Assembly (NCBI GenBank): GCA_018667995.1
Contig: JABIQT010000798.1
Coordinates: forward strand, 1 to 7,545
From: Candidatus Latescibacterota bacterium
GTDB taxonomy: Bacteria; JAAXHH01; JABIQT01
Direction: 5' to 3'
Length of the DNA: 7,545 nucleotides
The translations under genes were made by a program, and so were the position numbers. Below, one piece after another: positions 5,605 through 7,545 of this stretch (position 1 is its first letter; the number at the start of each line of letters is the position of its first letter). Below the pieces are notes generated by a model. That model did not search any database. It was given only the letters and a program-made list of their open reading frames with translations, and had not been told where the DNA came from.

Positions 5605-7545
5605 ATGATTCTAAACAGTCTTTATGTGTGGGGACTCAGCCTGTCATTGGCGAGCGGAATAAGCTCCAGTCAGATCCAAGATGTTCAGATAGATAAAATT
5701 GACGACGTGCTGCTACAAAGCATTCTTGAGGAGGAAGACAGGCGTCCTGCAACGGGGCCGGTGCCTGCGATTTCGCGGGGGCTTGATTCTGATGACGCCT
5801 CGATCCGTAGAATAGCCGTCCGGAGTTTGGGGCGACTCGAAAGACCAGATCTGTCAGCCACAATAGCGGAGGTATTGATCAATGATGTGGCGCCTACGGT
5901 TCGTTTGGAGGCGGCGAATGCCATGGCCCAATCGGTTTTTGGAAGGGACTCGGTGGAAGTTCTTGAAGGGCTGATAGACGCCTTTAGCACCGAGCCAAAT
6001 GTGCGGGTTCGGAGTGCTATAGCAAGAGCCGCTGGTCGATTGACACTGGAAACAGATGTGCAGCGGAGTGCTGTCGAGGAAATCATTACCCGAGCAGCAG
6101 GCGATGAATCGGTGTCGTCGGTGGTCGATGCCGTGCTGGGCCTAGAATCTCTCCTTCGTCAAAATAAGCAATATCGACCTAGCAGAGATGCAACCGTTCT
6201 ACTGGAAGCCATGGCATTCTATGGGATGAATGAGGAGGATCCGGCAGCGGCTCTCACTGTTCTTGTCCGGGCCACAGCATGGAAGGCTATTGCTGTATCC
6301 GGGACTGCGACGGCAGGATTGGTGCAGTTAGCGCTTTCTGATCCGGTTCCAGAGGTTCGGCGCTCGGCAGTAACAGCCATTGCGCCCGCGGCTGATGATG
6401 TTGCTTGGACGGAGGTGCTTCGCCTGGGCTTGAGGGATGGGGCCGCCTCGGTTCGTCTCGAGGCGTTGCGTGTCTACGGGAGCATGTTTCGGGATGAAAT
6501 GGGATGCGGTCCTGCTATCATAGCCAGCTCGGACGCCAATTTGCATGTAGCCATACGGGCCATAGGGCTTCTCGCTGAAGAATGTCAACTCTCAGATCGC
6601 CATGAAGACCCGGTGCCTCTGCTCGTTAGATTGAGTTCGGTACTCTCAACGTCGGATGGTGAATCCTGGCAGATGGCTGTTCATGGACTTATGTCTCTCG
6701 CGACCAGGGCTCCCGATGTGGCTGAGCCAATTGCTGTGGCTTTCGCGAGTCACCCCACGTGGCAGGTACGCATGTATGCCGCACGGGCGGCTGCGACCCT
6801 TCGTTCGGACGATCTGCTGCGGGCAATGGCTGTCGATCCCCACCCGAATGTGGCACAGGCGGCATTGCGCGGCCTCTCATCGCTCGTTGGCCGTGAGGCA
6901 GACAGTCTGTCCCTGGCAGCTCTCGATCGGAGCGATTATCAACTCGTCCTGACTGCCGCAAGGAACCTGGTAGGTACTTCGATCACGGGTACGCTGGAAA
7001 AAGTTCTCGCCACGCTGAACCGTATCTCAACGGAGCTGCGTGACACGTCCCGGGATCCGAGGCTGGCACTTCTTCGAACGGTGGGCGCACTAGGCGCCGC
7101 GAAAGATGCGGATAAGGTAATACCCTATCTAAAGGACTTCGATCCCACCATTGCAGCTGCCGCAGCGAAGATTCTGAGTGATTGGACGGGAGACATTTAT
7201 GTAGCAGAGCCGCAATCACGAGAGCGTCCGTCCGTCCCGTCCCCCGAAGATCTGAGAAGCATGGCTGGATCTCAGGTGATCTTTGAGTTAACAGGAGGTA
7301 CGTCATTTGACGTCAGGCTGTTTCCCTACGATGCCCCCACCGTGACGGCGAGATTTGTGCAACTTGTCAAGTCCGGTTACTTCAACGGACTCTCATTTCA
7401 CCGCGTGGCGCCCAACTTCGTAATACAAGGCGGCAGTCCGGGAGCGAACGAATTCATGGGGGCAGAACGCTATACGCGGGATGAGATCACTGATCGGTCA
7501 CATACGAGGGGAACACTCGGGATATCTACACGGGGACGGGATACC
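5605..7545 (+). CDS. HEAT-repeat protein with C-terminal cyclophilin-type peptidyl-prolyl isomerase domain (3' end missing)
   Basis: The frame is open for 647 codons from ATG 5605 to the window edge. GAGGG lies 7 nt upstream and an in-frame stop at 5575-5577 limits any longer form. The N-terminus is a hydrophobic stretch (YVWGLSLSLASGISSS, 7-22) that may be a signal peptide, although it lacks a positive charge. Residues about 50-530 are helical HEAT-like repeats, e.g. DDASIRRIAVRSLGRL (63-78), EPNVRVRSAIARAAGRL (130-146), DPVPEVRRSAVTAI (246-259), HPTWQVRMYAARAAATL (383-399) and RDPRLALLRTVGALG (483-497). A Pro/Ser/Glu-rich linker (near 535-550) leads to a cyclophilin domain from about 558. 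Its catalytic core FHRVAPNFVIQGG has Arg600, Phe605 and Gln608, matching Arg55, Phe60 and Gln63 of human cyclophilin A. The window ends at RGTLGISTRGRDT, before the rest of that domain. It probably assists folding of envelope or secreted proteins, with the repeats binding a partner. Arrangement is clear; location and client are inferred. Confidence 0.92.
   Translation, partial: MILNSLYVWGLSLSLASGISSSQIQDVQIDKIDDVLLQSILEEEDRRPATGPVPAISRGLDSDDASIRRIAVRSLGRLERPDLSATIAEVLINDVAPTVRLEAANAMAQSVFGRDSVEVLEGLIDAFSTEPNVRVRSAIARAAGRLTLETDVQRSAVEEIITRAAGDESVSSVVDAVLGLESLLRQNKQYRPSRDATVLLEAMAFYGMNEEDPAAALTVLVRATAWKAIAVSGTATAGLVQLALSDPVPEVRRSAVTAIAPAADDVAWTEVLRLGLRDGAASVRLEALRVYGSMFRDEMGCGPAIIASSDANLHVAIRAIGLLAEECQLSDRHEDPVPLLVRLSSVLSTSDGESWQMAVHGLMSLATRAPDVAEPIAVAFASHPTWQVRMYAARAAATLRSDDLLRAMAVDPHPNVAQAALRGLSSLVGREADSLSLAALDRSDYQLVLTAARNLVGTSITGTLEKVLATLNRISTELRDTSRDPRLALLRTVGALGAAKDADKVIPYLKDFDPTIAAAAAKILSDWTGDIYVAEPQSRERPSVPSPEDLRSMAGSQVIFELTGGTSFDVRLFPYDAPTVTARFVQLVKSGYFNGLSFHRVAPNFVIQGGSPGANEFMGAERYTRDEITDRSHTRGTLGISTRGRDT

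Noticed and set aside
5580-5696. Small plus-strand frame starting MEQFRGIRY just before the HEAT-cyclophilin gene
   Set aside because: It lacks an SD site and overlaps the real gene in another frame. The SD at 5593-5597 serves ATG 5605.
5685-6086. 133-codon minus-strand frame rich in Ser, Thr and Arg
   Set aside because: It is antisense to the HEAT-repeat gene, and its composition is the usual shadow of an Ala/Arg/Glu-rich frame.

Overview
The window reads as ordinary bacterial chromosome with slightly GC-rich codons, good Shine-Dalgarno (SD) sites and compact gene spacing. It holds six complete protein genes and two that run off the edges. I see no tRNA, rRNA, CRISPR array, transposase or integrase. 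The organism cannot be fixed from this stretch. From memory, a secreted-type HEAT-repeat protein ending in a cyclophilin domain is common in Gemmatimonadota, Rhodothermota and Acidobacteriota, and groups of sugar-isomerase-like, ThuA, cupin and aldo/keto reductase genes are common in free-living, often marine, heterotrophs of those and related phyla (e.g. Latescibacterota). This placement is a guess.

Layout. Positions 1-1338 are a leftward unit: a sugar phosphate isomerase/epimerase-like TIM barrel (1338-520), an unrecognised 122-residue protein (397-29), and the first eight codons of another gene starting at 24 with a strong SD site. Positions 1339-1737 are a non-coding divergent control region with a good leftward sigma-70-type promoter, a perfect TATAAT box facing right, and three tandem 10-bp repeats. 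Positions 1738-3705 are a rightward operon of a one-domain cupin, a ThuA-like protein and a TSUP-family (TauE/SafE) membrane transporter. An aldo/keto reductase (4745-3702) converges on it, and the two stop codons overlap. Positions 4746-5604 are about 860 bases without a credible gene. From 5605 to the right edge an open frame encodes a long HEAT-repeat protein whose C-terminal cyclophilin domain is cut by the window end.

Function. The isomerase-like enzyme, cupin, ThuA protein, aldo/keto reductase and transporter look like a small catabolic locus for a sugar or sugar derivative. Oxidised (keto-) sugars are one possible substrate because of the ThuA protein, and a sulfonated compound is another because of the TSUP transporter. 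Neither is shown by the sequence. The HEAT-cyclophilin gene looks like an unrelated envelope protein-folding gene. Nothing here is a clearly new system. The most useful leads are the unassigned catabolic locus, the repeats in the cupin leader, the orphan 122-residue protein and the long gene-free gap.
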